NCBI GenBank assembly: GCA_963766005.1
Contig: CAVXYG010000004.1
Coordinates: forward strand, 86,229 to 150,228
Length of the DNA: 64,000 nucleotides
Direction of reading: 5' to 3'
Origin: CAVXYG01 sp963766005
GTDB lineage: Bacteria > Actinomycetota > Actinomycetes > S36-B12 > GCA-2699445
Under the pieces are notes generated by a model. That model had not been told where the DNA came from, did not search any database, and saw nothing but the letters and a program-made list of their open reading frames with translations. The position numbers and the translations under genes were made by a program. Below, piece by piece: positions 18,241-27,236 of the stretch. Position 1 is the stretch's first letter. Each line of letters starts with the position of its first letter.

Positions 18241-18738
18241 ATGATCAACGCCGTCGGCCCAGTGTCGCTGCCCGACGAGCTGTACGGGGGCGGGTTCTTC
18301 GTCAAGGAGGTCTTCGGCCTGCCGCTGCACCCGCTCGTGGTCCACGCTGCGGTGGTCCTCATTCCGCTGGCCGCATTGGGACTCATCGTGATGGTGTCGG
18401 GCGCGACCCGCTCGAGGCGGTTCGGCGGCGCAGTGACCTTGCTGGCCGTCCTTGGGGCGACGTCCGCGTTCGTCGCGATGGCCAGCGGCCGCGACCTGGC
18501 CGAGCGCTTCGGCTACGGCGAGCAGCGGCACTTCGAGCTCGGCGGGTGGATGCCCTGGGTCGGCCTGGCGCTCCTGGCCACGACGGCTCTGCTGTGGCTG
18601 CTGGACAAGCGATCGCCGTCCCGGGGCATGCCGGGCAAGGTCGTGGCGCTGCTCGCGCTCGGGGTGGCGGTCGGCGCCGTCGCGATGACGGTGGTCACCG
18701 GGCATCTGGGCGCGGAGCTCACGTGGGGCGCCTCGTAG
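18241..18738 (+). CDS. DUF2231 membrane protein
   Basis: A 165-residue protein with four hydrophobic segments. GLPLHPLVVHAAVVLIPLAA near residue 25 is the hallmark of DUF2231, a small predicted membrane family whose conserved His residues suggest metal or heme contact. It ends with MTVVTGHLGAELTWG. An upstream in-frame ATG at 18202 is possible, and neither start has a strong ribosome-binding site. It converges on the broken secreted-protein gene, with a shared hairpin between them. Confidence 0.75.
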   Translation: MINAVGPVSLPDELYGGGFFVKEVFGLPLHPLVVHAAVVLIPLAALGLIVMVSGATRSRRFGGAVTLLAVLGATSAFVAMASGRDLAERFGYGEQRHFELGGWMPWVGLALLATTALLWLLDKRSPSRGMPGKVVALLALGVAVGAVAMTVVTGHLGAELTWGAS

Positions 18739-18812
18739 CGCGAGCGCGCAGCGTTGAGCGGTGGGCCGCACGGACCTCGGGGATGTCCGGGACCGACCGA
18801 GCACCCCACGCG

Positions 18813-18866
18813 TACGACAGGGACCGCGACACCAAGGCAATGGGCGTCGCCTCGGCCCCTGTCGTA
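18813..18866. terminator. Bidirectional hairpin between convergent genes
   Basis: The arms TACGACAGGG and CCCTGTCGTA pair perfectly (10 bp) across a 34-nt loop, between the DUF2231 stop and the end of the minus-strand gene at 18878. Confidence 0.5.
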
Positions 18867-18877
18867 GGGCGGTGAGA

Positions 18878-19248
18878 TCAGGAGGACGAGTCCTCAACAC
18901 ACAGTTCGAGCGGAACGAGTTCCACGTTCTTCTTGACCATCTCCGAGATCGGGATGATGTCCGGTCCGAGCCCGTTGCCGACCTGCACGTGGTGCTGGTG
19001 GTCGGTCGTCATGGCATCGACGTCGTTCACGGACTTGATGTCGGAGGTGACGACGACGTACGGGTTCTTCGCCGACCCGGTCCGGTGACAGTAGGTCACC
19101 TTGTGGCCGTCGACGAGCACGTAGTGCCCGACCACGACTCGAACGGGAACGTGGCCCCTTCTTCAGGCTGCGTGGCCATTGCCCCGCCAGCACCCAGCGT
19201 CACGGTGGCAAGCGCGATCGCACTGCCGAGTCCAAGAATCTTGCGCAT
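18878..19248 (-). pseudogene. Secreted protein broken by a single frameshift
   Basis: The ATG at 19248 (GAGGGG 6 nt upstream) starts a clear signal peptide, MRKILGLGSAIALATVTLGA, with a likely cleavage after AMA. The frame runs on to TQPEEGATFPFES and then loses coding character. The next frame continues VVGHYVLVDGHKVTYCHRTG and ends VPLELCVEDSSS at 18878. One base change near 19135 would give a secreted protein of about 123 residues, possibly with one disulphide. The family is unknown. Sequencing error and recent decay are both possible. Confidence 0.6.
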
Positions 19249-19472
19249 TGGCATCCCCTCAAGAGGTATGACATACCGGACATTCCGGCACTGGCGCTGA
19301 CTCTGCCTCACTCGACACCGTGAGGGCAAGGGCAAGTGGCCGATTCCTCTTCGAACGACTGAGATGTATACGGACAGTGACCGAGTCGACGCGGAAGGCT
19401 CGAGTTCAGCGCAGACAGTGCTCCGGCTGCCACGCGGTGTCGTCACAGCTCGAGCACGGAATCCGATACGGA

Positions 19473-20534
19473 TTACCCGAGGTCGGCTGCGGGATCTCCC
19501 TCTGACCCGGTCCCGCTCCGTAGTGCAGCCAGGACGCGTCGCAGCGACGCGAGTCGCTCGGCGGCGGCCGGTCCAGCTGCCCCCGACGCCGCGTAGGCGT
19601 CCAGGGCACAGTGCTCGTCGAGGTGCGTGCAGGCGCGCGGGCACTGCTGTGTGCCCGGCGCCAGATCGGTGAAGGCCCGCAGGATCCGGGCCACCTCGAC
19701 ATGGGCCAGGCCAAAGGATCGGATGCCCGGGGTGTCGATGATCCAGCCCCCCCGCGGCAGCGGGATCGCCTGGACCGAGGTCGACGTATGCCGACCCCGC
19801 CCGGTGACGTCGTTGACCGAGCCGGTAGCCCGCTCGGCGTCCGGCACCAGGGCGTTGACCAGCGTGGACTTGCCGACACCGGAGTGCCCGATGAGCACCG
19901 TGGTCTTCCCCGATAGTCGCTCGGCGACATCGGTGAGCTCGCCGCCCAGCCGTACCGCCAGCACCGGCACCTCCAGAGCCGCATACGCCTCGCGGATGGG
20001 GTCAGCGGGGGAGAGGTCGGTCTTCGTCACGATGATGAGCGGGTCCAGGCCGCCGTCGTAGCCGGCGATCAGCGCCCGGTCGATCAAGCCGAGTCGCGGT
20101 TCCGGGTCGGCGGCCGCCACCACGACGGCCAACTGCTCGGCGTTGGCCACGACCACGCGCTCCACGGGATCGCTGTCGTCGGCGGTGCGCCGCAGCGTGG
20201 TGCTCCGCTCGGCGAGGGCTACGATCCGCGCCAGGGTGTCCGGCTGCCCGCTCGTCTCGCCCACGACACCCACCCGGTCGCCGACCACCAGAGCGCGCCG
20301 ACCCAGTTCCCGGGCCCGCATCGCGGTGACCTCGCGCTGGGGGCCCTCCTCGTCGGTGGGCAGCACAACCCGATAGCGCCCGCGGTCGACCAGGATCACT
20401 CTGCCCCAGCGGGCCTGCGCGTGCCGCGGCCGCTGCTTGGAGCGCGGCCGGCTGCCGCGGCGGTTGGGCCGGGTGGGGACGTCGGTCTCGTCGAGGTCGC
20501 CGTACCCGCCGCCACGGCTGCCGCGCACTGCCAT
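19473..20534 (-). CDS. rsgA: Ribosome-assembly GTPase RsgA
   Basis: A 353-residue circularly permuted GTPase that helps mature the 30S subunit. Order of elements: Arg/Gly-rich N-terminus, OB-fold (WGRVILVDRGRYRVVLP), then G4 (TKTD), G1/P-loop (GHSGVGKST), G3 (DTPG), and a C-terminal zinc region with CPRACTHLDEHC. The G4-G1-G3 order is diagnostic. Its ATG overlaps the aroA stop codon by one base, so the two are translationally coupled. Confidence 0.93.
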   Translation of the reverse strand: MAVRGSRGGGYGDLDETDVPTRPNRRGSRPRSKQRPRHAQARWGRVILVDRGRYRVVLPTDEEGPQREVTAMRARELGRRALVVGDRVGVVGETSGQPDTLARIVALAERSTTLRRTADDSDPVERVVVANAEQLAVVVAAADPEPRLGLIDRALIAGYDGGLDPLIIVTKTDLSPADPIREAYAALEVPVLAVRLGGELTDVAERLSGKTTVLIGHSGVGKSTLVNALVPDAERATGSVNDVTGRGRHTSTSVQAIPLPRGGWIIDTPGIRSFGLAHVEVARILRAFTDLAPGTQQCPRACTHLDEHCALDAYAASGAAGPAAAERLASLRRVLAALRSGTGSEGDPAADLG

Positions 20535-21814
20535 CAGCGCTCGTCGCCCTCGAGCATGGCCAGCCACATCGCCACGAAGTCCGGCAGCGTCTTGGCCGTG
20601 GTAGCGACGTCGGCTACCGCGATCCCCGGCACTACCAGGCCCAGGACCGCGGCGGCCGTGGCCATCCGATGGTCGTCGTAGGTCTCGACGACACCGCCGC
20701 GCAATGGCGCCGGCTCGATGAGCAGGGCGTCGGACTGCTCCGTGACGCGGCCTCCCAATCGGTTGATCTCGTGCGCCAGCGCGGCGAGCCGGTCGGTCTC
20801 GTGGCCGCGGAGATGGCCGATGCCGCGCAGCCGCGACGGGCTGCCGGCGAGGGCCGCGATCGCGGCGAGGACCGGGGTGAGCTCGCCGACGTCGCCGAGG
20901 TCGGCGTCGAGCCCCCTCGGTTGCGCCGGCCCGGTGAGGCGGAGTCCATCGGGGGCGTGCTCGCTGCGGCCGCCCATTGCGGCCAGCAGGCGCGGCAAGT
21001 GCCCGCCGGGCTGGGTCGTCGCTGCGGGCCAATCCCGGATCGTGATCACACCGCCGGTGACCATCGCGGCGGCGAGGAACGGCAGGGCATTCGACAGGTC
21101 CGGTTCCACGTCGCGGTCCCGCGCGGCGATGGGCCCCGGAGCGACGCGCCAGCGCAGCCTGCCCTCGAACTCCTCCTCGGTGACCGCAACGCCGTGATCG
21201 CGCAGCATCGCGACCGTCATGTGCACGTGCGGCAGCGACGGGACCGGACCGGCGGACCGCAGGTCGATGCCGTCGCGGAATCGGGCAGCCGACAGCAGCA
21301 GGCCGGAGACGAACTGGCTGGAGGCGGCAGCCTCCACGGTCGTGACGCCACCGCCGAGCTCGCCGCGGCCCTCCACGGTCAGCGGCAGCCCGCCTTGGGT
21401 CGCCTCGATGGCGGCGCCCAGCTGGCGCAGGGCATCCACCAGCGCAGCCATCGGACGCTCACGGGCGCGAGGATCGCCGTCGATCTCGATCCGCCCGGAC
21501 GCCAAGCACGCGGCAGGCGGCAGGAAGCGCATGATCGTCCCGGCCAGGCCGCAGTCGATCCGTGCCGGTCCGCGCAGCGGGCCCGGGTGGATCAGCCAGC
21601 CCTCCTCCCCGACGTCGATTGCCACGCCGAGCGCGCGCAGCGCCTGCATCATCAGGGTGGTGTCACGTGCCAGCAGTCCGCCGCGCACGGTGCTCGGTCC
21701 GTCGGCCAGCGCGGCCAGGACCAGGGCGCGATTGGTGATCGACTTGCTCCCCGGGACCTGAACGCGGGCGCGGACCGGTCGGGTCGCGGTCGGCGCTGGC
21801 CACGGACTCCTCAC
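20534..21814 (-). CDS. aroA: 3-phosphoshikimate 1-carboxyvinyltransferase (EPSP synthase)
   Basis: A 426-residue enzyme that joins phosphoenolpyruvate to shikimate-3-phosphate in aromatic amino-acid synthesis. It has the substrate loop VPGSKSITNRALVLAALADG, the LAGTIMRFLPP motif, DGDPRARERPM, and the C-terminal RGHETDRLAALAHEINRLGG and DDHRMATAAAVLGL blocks. It is first in the aroA-rsgA pair. The ATG at 21814 is the only well-placed start. Confidence 0.95.
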   Translation of the reverse strand: MRSPWPAPTATRPVRARVQVPGSKSITNRALVLAALADGPSTVRGGLLARDTTLMMQALRALGVAIDVGEEGWLIHPGPLRGPARIDCGLAGTIMRFLPPAACLASGRIEIDGDPRARERPMAALVDALRQLGAAIEATQGGLPLTVEGRGELGGGVTTVEAAASSQFVSGLLLSAARFRDGIDLRSAGPVPSLPHVHMTVAMLRDHGVAVTEEEFEGRLRWRVAPGPIAARDRDVEPDLSNALPFLAAAMVTGGVITIRDWPAATTQPGGHLPRLLAAMGGRSEHAPDGLRLTGPAQPRGLDADLGDVGELTPVLAAIAALAGSPSRLRGIGHLRGHETDRLAALAHEINRLGGRVTEQSDALLIEPAPLRGGVVETYDDHRMATAAAVLGLVVPGIAVADVATTAKTLPDFVAMWLAMLEGDER

Positions 21815-22336
21815 ACCCGCAGGCTACGGCGTTGCGGTGCCGCTGGGCTCCCTCGGCTCGACGAACAACGCATCCCGAGCCGTGACCGCGCAGGTGCCGC
21901 TTGCTGCCTCGACGTGGGTGGGCGTGCGCTCGAACCGGCGCTGCACCGGCCGTCGGACGACTCCTTCGCACGGGAGCGCGCATATGGTCGCCGACCCGTT
22001 TCGTCGCAGCAGCCTCACCGGGGCTCGATCGCGGTGTCGTCGCTGCACCCCATGCCGCCGGGACGTCCGCGCCGCGCTAGGCCTGTGGGCGAGGCCGGGG
22101 GGCTGGCATGCACGCAGCGCGACCTCGATGGACGGGCGCCTGGCCGGCGACGTCGGACGCCGTGCCACTGCGGTGGGAACGCCGTCGAGGCATGGCCTAC
22201 GCCCGTGGCACGGGGGGTGCATTTCGTCGGCGCCCAACGATGAGGCACAGTAGGAAGTGGGTGGAACCGGCCCATGGGGCGACGCCGGCGCTCGGGTCGT
22301 CGTGCCATTTCATTGCGCAGCGACATGGAGAAACCG
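21815..22336. other. Long divergent intergenic region, aroA / pckG
   Basis: About 520 bases between the divergent aroA and pckG genes. It must hold both promoters, but I cannot point to convincing -35/-10 pairs, and no frame resembles a protein. A regulatory leader for pckG is possible; the sequence does not show one clearly. Confidence 0.4.
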
Positions 22337-24169
22337 ATGACGATTCCCGGACTCGAGAACCCGCCGACCCGCAACAAGAAGTTGCTCGAGTGGGTCGAGG
22401 AGGTGGCCGCGCTCACCAAGCCGGACCGTGTCGAGTGGTGCGACGGCTCCGATGCCGAGTGGGACCGCCTGACCCAGGAGATGGTCGACAGCGGCACCTT
22501 CATCCGGCTCAACCCGGAGAAGCGGCCCAACTCGTTCCTGGCCCGATCCAACCCCTCCGACGTGGCCCGGGTCGAGGACCGGACCTACATCTGCTCGCTG
22601 CGCGAGGAGGATGCCGGGCCGACGAACAACTGGCACGATCCCGCGGAGATGCGCGGCACGCTCAACGGCCTGTTCGACGGTGCCATGCGCGGCCGGACCA
22701 TGTATGTGATCCCCTTCTCCATGGGGCCGTTGGGGTCGCGGATCTCCCAGCTGGGCGTGGAGATCAGCGATAGCCCCTACGTCGTGGTGAACATGCGGAT
22801 CATGACCAGGATGGGCCAGGCTGCGCTGGACCAGATCGGAGAGGACGGCGACTTCGTCCCGGCGCTGCACACGGTCGGCTACCCGCTCGTCGACGCCGAG
22901 GGCATTGCACGTCCCGACGTGGCGTGGCCGTGCAGCGACACGAAGTACATCGTCCACTTCCCCGAGAGCCGCGAGATCTGGAGCTACGGATCCGGCTACG
23001 GCGGCAACGCGCTGCTGGGCAAGAAGTGCTTCGCCCTGCGGATCGCCTCGGCGATGGCCCGCGACGAGGGCTGGATGGCCGAGCACATGCTCGTGCTCAA
23101 GCTCACGGCGCCGGACGGCGACGTCAAGCACATCTCGGCCGCCTTCCCGTCGGCCTGCGGCAAGACCAACCTCGCGATGCTGGAGCCGAGCGTCCCGGGC
23201 TGGAAGGTGGAGACCGTCGGCGACGACATCGCCTGGATGCGGTTCGGCGACGACGGCCGCCTCTACGCGATCAACCCCGAGGCCGGCTTCTTCGGTGTTG
23301 CGCCCGGTACCGGCATGCACACCAATGCCAACGCGATGCGCACCCTGTGGGGCAACTCCATCTTCACCAACGTCGCCTTGACCGACGACGGAGACGTGTG
23401 GTGGGAGGGCATGACCGAGGAGCCCCCGGCCCACGCCATCGACTGGAAGGGCAACGACTGGACGCCGGACTCCGAGACGCCGTCCAGCCATCCGAACGCC
23501 CGCTTCACCACCCCTGCCTCGCAGTGCCCGTCCATCGCGGACAACTGGGAGGATCCGGCCGGCGTGCCGATCTCGGCGATTCTGTTCGGCGGCCGACGGG
23601 CCACCAACGTCCCGCTGGTCAACGAGGCGCGCGATTGGGCGCACGGCGTCTTCATCGGTGCCACGGTGTCCAGCGAGCAGACCGCCGCTGCCGAGGGCAC
23701 CGTCGGTGCGCTGCGCCGCGATCCGTTCGCCATGCTGCCGTTCTGCGGCTACAACATGGCCGACTACTGGGGCCACTGGCTGAAGATCGGGCAGTTCACC
23801 GACCCCGAGAAGCTGCCCAAGGTGTACCAGGTGAACTGGTTCCGCAAGGACGCCGACGGCAAGTTCATCTGGCCCGGCTTCGGCGAGAACTCGCGCGTGC
23901 TGTCGTGGGTCGTCGAGCGCGTGGAGGGCAGGGTCGACGGCGTGGAGACGCCCATCGGCATCGCTCCGGCACCCGGCGACCTGTACCTCGAGGGCCTGGA
24001 CACCACAGATGAGGAGATCGAGCAGTTGTTCTCGGTCGATCCCGAGTCGTGGCTGGCGGAGTGCGACCTCACCGAGGAGTACTTCGAGCTGTTCGGCGAC
24101 AAGGTCCCCGCAGCGCTGCGCGCCGAGCTGCAGCAGCTGCGCGAGCGACTGCAGGCCGCTCGGTCCTGA
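22337..24169 (+). CDS. pckG: Phosphoenolpyruvate carboxykinase (GTP)
   Basis: A 610-residue enzyme that interconverts oxaloacetate plus GTP with PEP, the entry to gluconeogenesis. Family landmarks: FIRLNPEKRPNSFLARSNP, MRGRTMYVIPFSMGP, the kinase-1a P-loop FPSACGKTNLAM (Cys274, Lys276), GDDIAWMR, and the adenine/guanine region FCGYNMADYWGHWL. The start at 22337 (MTIPGLENPP) is chosen because GGAG lies 6 nt upstream; an ATG at 22325 is in frame. A strong terminator follows. Confidence 0.96.
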   Translation: MTIPGLENPPTRNKKLLEWVEEVAALTKPDRVEWCDGSDAEWDRLTQEMVDSGTFIRLNPEKRPNSFLARSNPSDVARVEDRTYICSLREEDAGPTNNWHDPAEMRGTLNGLFDGAMRGRTMYVIPFSMGPLGSRISQLGVEISDSPYVVVNMRIMTRMGQAALDQIGEDGDFVPALHTVGYPLVDAEGIARPDVAWPCSDTKYIVHFPESREIWSYGSGYGGNALLGKKCFALRIASAMARDEGWMAEHMLVLKLTAPDGDVKHISAAFPSACGKTNLAMLEPSVPGWKVETVGDDIAWMRFGDDGRLYAINPEAGFFGVAPGTGMHTNANAMRTLWGNSIFTNVALTDDGDVWWEGMTEEPPAHAIDWKGNDWTPDSETPSSHPNARFTTPASQCPSIADNWEDPAGVPISAILFGGRRATNVPLVNEARDWAHGVFIGATVSSEQTAAAEGTVGALRRDPFAMLPFCGYNMADYWGHWLKIGQFTDPEKLPKVYQVNWFRKDADGKFIWPGFGENSRVLSWVVERVEGRVDGVETPIGIAPAPGDLYLEGLDTTDEEIEQLFSVDPESWLAECDLTEEYFELFGDKVPAALRAELQQLRERLQAARS

Positions 24170-24185
24170 CCCCGCGCAGTCCTGA

Positions 24186-24218
24186 CGGCGGGTCCACCGA
24201 CGCGGTGGGCCCGCCGTT
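24186..24218 (+). terminator. Terminator of pckG
   Basis: A 14-bp stem with one wobble (ACGGCGGGTCCACC against GGTGGGCCCGCCGT) and a 5-nt loop, 16 nt after the pckG stop codon, followed by TGCG. Confidence 0.75.
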
Positions 24219-24243
24219 GCGCATCCTGCGGCAGGATGGCGGC

Positions 24244-24513
24244 ATGAGCGAGAATCCGAGGGCAGCCCACGAGGAGCGCGTGAAACTGGCGGCCGACCTG
24301 AAGACCGCATCGCTGTCCGGAGGCGGGCTGGGGCTGGCCCTGCTGGGGCTGATGATTCCCATCCTGTCGGTCATCGGCGTGATGATGTGCTACTTCGGGT
24401 GGCGCTCGGCACGGGATGAGTACCGCACGGGACGTGTCTTCGCGGTCCTGGGCATGGTCGTCGGCATCGTCGGGATGGGGCTGCTGGTGGTGGAGCTGAT
24501 CGCCAGGGCCTAG
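24244..24513 (+). CDS. Small two-pass membrane protein
   Basis: An 89-residue protein with a charged N-terminus and two hydrophobic segments (about 30-52 and 64-86), broken by YFGWRSARDEYRTGRVFAVL. This layout resembles DUF4190-like small membrane proteins, in which a short loop with a G-R-x-x-A pattern joins two helices. The function is unknown. It lies just beyond the pckG terminator, so it probably has its own promoter. Confidence 0.7.
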   Translation: MSENPRAAHEERVKLAADLKTASLSGGGLGLALLGLMIPILSVIGVMMCYFGWRSARDEYRTGRVFAVLGMVVGIVGMGLLVVELIARA

Positions 24514-24903
24514 CCTCCTGCCGCAGCGGCGGCCACGACGCCAGCGGTTGCCGCACCATTGCGGTGTTGGCTGCGGCTGGCCGCGAAGCTGACCGCCCGC
24601 GGACTGTCCCGTCCGCGACTGGCACCCGCGACGCCCGTGCATCCCCTTCGAGGATGGATCGCACGGCCTTGCAGCATGACGGCCCCCAGGAGTGCCGGCA
24701 GCAACTTCAGACGCGCGACACTAGCAGTGGTGGCGACCTGCGGATCTAGGCCGACCATCGGCGGGCCGTCACCGATGCTCCGCGCAGCGGCTGTGCCATC
24801 GGTGCTGTTCCGGCGAGGGACCGGAATCAGCAGCTCCGGCGTCCGGGAGAGCGGGGCGCCCCGCCAGTAGAGTCCGAGGCGAGCGAGAGGCCAAGGGGCG
24901 ACG
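24514..24903. other. Intergenic region with no recognisable feature
   Basis: About 390 bases. The open frames on both strands have no family resemblance and poor codon bias; no strong hairpin or RNA gene was seen. Confidence 0.45.
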
Positions 24904-25560
24904 ATGGTGGAGCACGTGGATGCCGCGGCGAAGCAGCGGGGCGAGACGGATCGGATCAAGGCCTTCACCGATGCGGTGATCGCCATCATCATGACCATCC
25001 TGGTGCTGGAGATCGGGGTCCCGCCGGATCTCAGCGACGAGCGCCTCATCGACGCCCTCGACGAGACGTGGCCAGAGCTCATTGCGTGGATCATCAGTTT
25101 CTTGATCGTGGGCATGTACTGGGTCTGGCACCGGGATCTGTTCAACCAGGTGCGCCTGGTCGATTCGGGCGTGGTCTGGCTGAACCTGCTGTTCCTGGTG
25201 CCGCTGGCTCTGGTGCCGTTCGCCGCATCGGTGCTGGGCGAGTATCCGGACGATGCCATCGGCCTGCGCATGTACGGCGCGATCCTCATCGCGACGGCGG
25301 TGATGCGCGGGGTGCTGTACGCCTACGTGGTGCGTCGCCGGGGGTTGCTGTTCGATCCGCCCACGCCGCGGCGGCGCCGGATCGGCGGGCTGCTGGCCAT
25401 CGCTCCGATCGCGGTGTACCTCGTCGCCATGCTGGTCGCCGGCGCCAGCCCCCGGCTGAGCCTGGTGCTCTACCTGGTGGTGCCCGGCGTGTACCTGCTG
25501 CTGATCGCGGCGCTGCGGCGGCATCCCAGTACGCGTGAAGAGGCCCAGGACTTCGGCTGA
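24904..25560 (+). CDS. TMEM175-family (DUF1211) channel-like membrane protein
   Basis: A 218-residue protein with one six-helix TMEM175 repeat. The first helix starts with RIKAFTDAVIAIIMTILVLE, the position of the R-x-x-x-FSD signature; here Ser is Thr (FTD). Bacterial members assemble as tetramers and conduct K+ or other monovalent cations; ion selectivity here is unknown. The C-terminus is basic and short. The ATG at 24904 has AAGGGG 5 nt upstream. Confidence 0.85.
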   Translation: MVEHVDAAAKQRGETDRIKAFTDAVIAIIMTILVLEIGVPPDLSDERLIDALDETWPELIAWIISFLIVGMYWVWHRDLFNQVRLVDSGVVWLNLLFLVPLALVPFAASVLGEYPDDAIGLRMYGAILIATAVMRGVLYAYVVRRRGLLFDPPTPRRRRIGGLLAIAPIAVYLVAMLVAGASPRLSLVLYLVVPGVYLLLIAALRRHPSTREEAQDFG

Positions 25561-26142
25561 GTCGTCGTGGCGACGGTGTAGGTCGTCCGGGGCGGTGGTG
25601 GGCCGGCAACGCTGCACCGTTCCGGTGGGGCTACTTCGCCACCGGCGAACTCACCGAGCAGATGGTCGGCCTGTGGGCGGAGTGCGCCGAGTCACTGAAC
25701 GAGTCATAGGCAGCCGCTCCGGGTCGCCCTGTTCGATGCAGGGAAGGCGATGCCCGTGGCGAGCGCGACCCGCTGGAGTTGGGATCGGTCCACGCCCCGA
25801 TCGTCGGGGGCATGGGGTCACCGATCCCCGGCCTGGGCGAGGTGGTGCCGTGGGCACCAGCCGTCGCCTGACGGGTCGGTGGAGTCGCGCGGCCAGATGC
25901 GCCCCGCGCGGCGTCCCGACCACGGCTCGTCCGGCGGTCCGCAGGCCCCGCGCCTCGGCGTAGTCGGGCCGCTGACGGTTGCCGTCATCGGCGTTGCGCG
26001 AGACGGCCGGCGGCGGTCTGGTGCGACGGGCGTCGTGTCGGCTTGCCAAGCCCGACCGTGACTGATTGGTTGACGCCCAGGGCTCTGCACCGACCAGGAC
26101 CGGAGCCACGGCCGCAACGATGGGTGTCGACCGGGAGGATCC
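25561..26142. other. Gene-poor region with a short coding-like scrap
   Basis: About 580 bases. At 25625-25710 the plus strand reads WGYFATGELTEQMVGLWAEC and then AESLNES before a stop. It looks like the end of a lost protein, but I cannot name the family. The rest shows no gene. Confidence 0.4.
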
Positions 26143-26364
26143 ATGGACAACAAGATGCAGTTGAAGGCGCAGTGGGAGGAGGCTCGGGGTCGGGTGAAGA
26201 AGGCGTGGGGCGCACTCACCGACGACGACCTCTTGCAGGCCCAGGGCAACTGGGACCAACTCGTCGCCACCATCCGCGGCAGGACCGGTGAAGGCATGGA
26301 TGCGATCGAGCAGAAGCTCAACCAGGTCCTCGACACCATCAGCAGCAAGGGCAAGCCGAAGTAG
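26143..26364 (+). CDS. CsbD family stress protein
   Basis: A 73-residue hydrophilic protein whose core (LKAQWEEARGRVKKAWGALT, then DDDLLQAQGNWDQLVATIRG) matches CsbD. These proteins are induced by general stress in several bacteria; the biochemical role is unknown. The ATG at 26143 has GGGAGG 4-5 nt upstream. It stands alone between gene-poor regions. Confidence 0.92.
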   Translation: MDNKMQLKAQWEEARGRVKKAWGALTDDDLLQAQGNWDQLVATIRGRTGEGMDAIEQKLNQVLDTISSKGKPK

Positions 26365-27236
26365 GCGGGCAGCAACCAGCGGGACACGACGGCGCTGGCC
26401 GGGCACTCCACCCGCCGGGCAGACACCGTGACGTTGCGACCCATGGCAGGGACGTCGATCGTGCCCGCCGGATGGAGCAACGGGCTGCCGGCCCCGGACG
26501 GCTCATCGTCGAGGTGCGGGCGCTGGCGCTGATGCGTTGGGGCCGCCGCTCGGCTTGTCGCGCCGCGGAGGTTCGGCAGCCACGTCGGGCTGTGGGCGGA
26601 TCGGGTGCACCGGACGGCATCGCTACGTTCGCTGCGCAGGTCGTGGGCCGTCGGCAGCAGGCTGCCGCGGGCCCGAGCGGGCATGCCGGACAGGTGCTCG
26701 AGGCGCTGAGCTGAGTCGCTGCGCTGCTGGTCGTGCTCCTGGTGCGGGATCGTGACGACGGGTTGACGGGCAGCCCCGGGGTGCACCCGACTGGGACCGC
26801 CCACCACATCTCCGGGCTGAGCGGCGGCGCGCACTCGTGGACTGAATCGCTCGATCACCTGGGTCGCGCGGTCGGCCGGCCCGACCGTGCTGGCGGTATC
26901 AGCCAGCGCCGAAGGCGTCGTGGCAGCGCCGGCAGCCCAACCCGCGCAGCAGCCCGGCGGCGGCCGCGGCAAGCCCCGGCGCCGGAAGTCGGGCACGCGG
27001 CAGGGCGCACTCGCTGGCGGGTCGCGCACTGCTTCCCAGCACGCCGGCTCGCCGAAGCACAGCGGGGCCACGAAGCCGCCGAGGATCGCTCGTCCTGCCA
27101 CCCAGCAGGCCCCTGGGGCTGCGACCAAGCCGAGCACGCCTCGCCGGGCCAGCCGACCCGCGGGCAGCCCGCACCGCGCGGGGTAGTGCGGGAGGTCGTG
27201 GACGGCCCCTGGGATCTCCGCCTAGCGGGGCCGATG
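26365..27236. other. Gene-poor region
   Basis: About 870 bases. Long frames exist on both strands, but they are Pro/Arg/Ala-rich shadows without recognisable domains or ribosome-binding sites. A decayed gene is possible. I see nothing I can assign. Confidence 0.45.

Noticed and set aside
21815..22336. Structured leader or small RNA upstream of pckG
   Set aside because: The length is suggestive, but I could not find a convincing fold or promoter by eye.
25818..27137. 439-codon minus-strand frame
   Set aside because: It runs antisense through the clear CsbD gene and its composition is that of a shadow frame.
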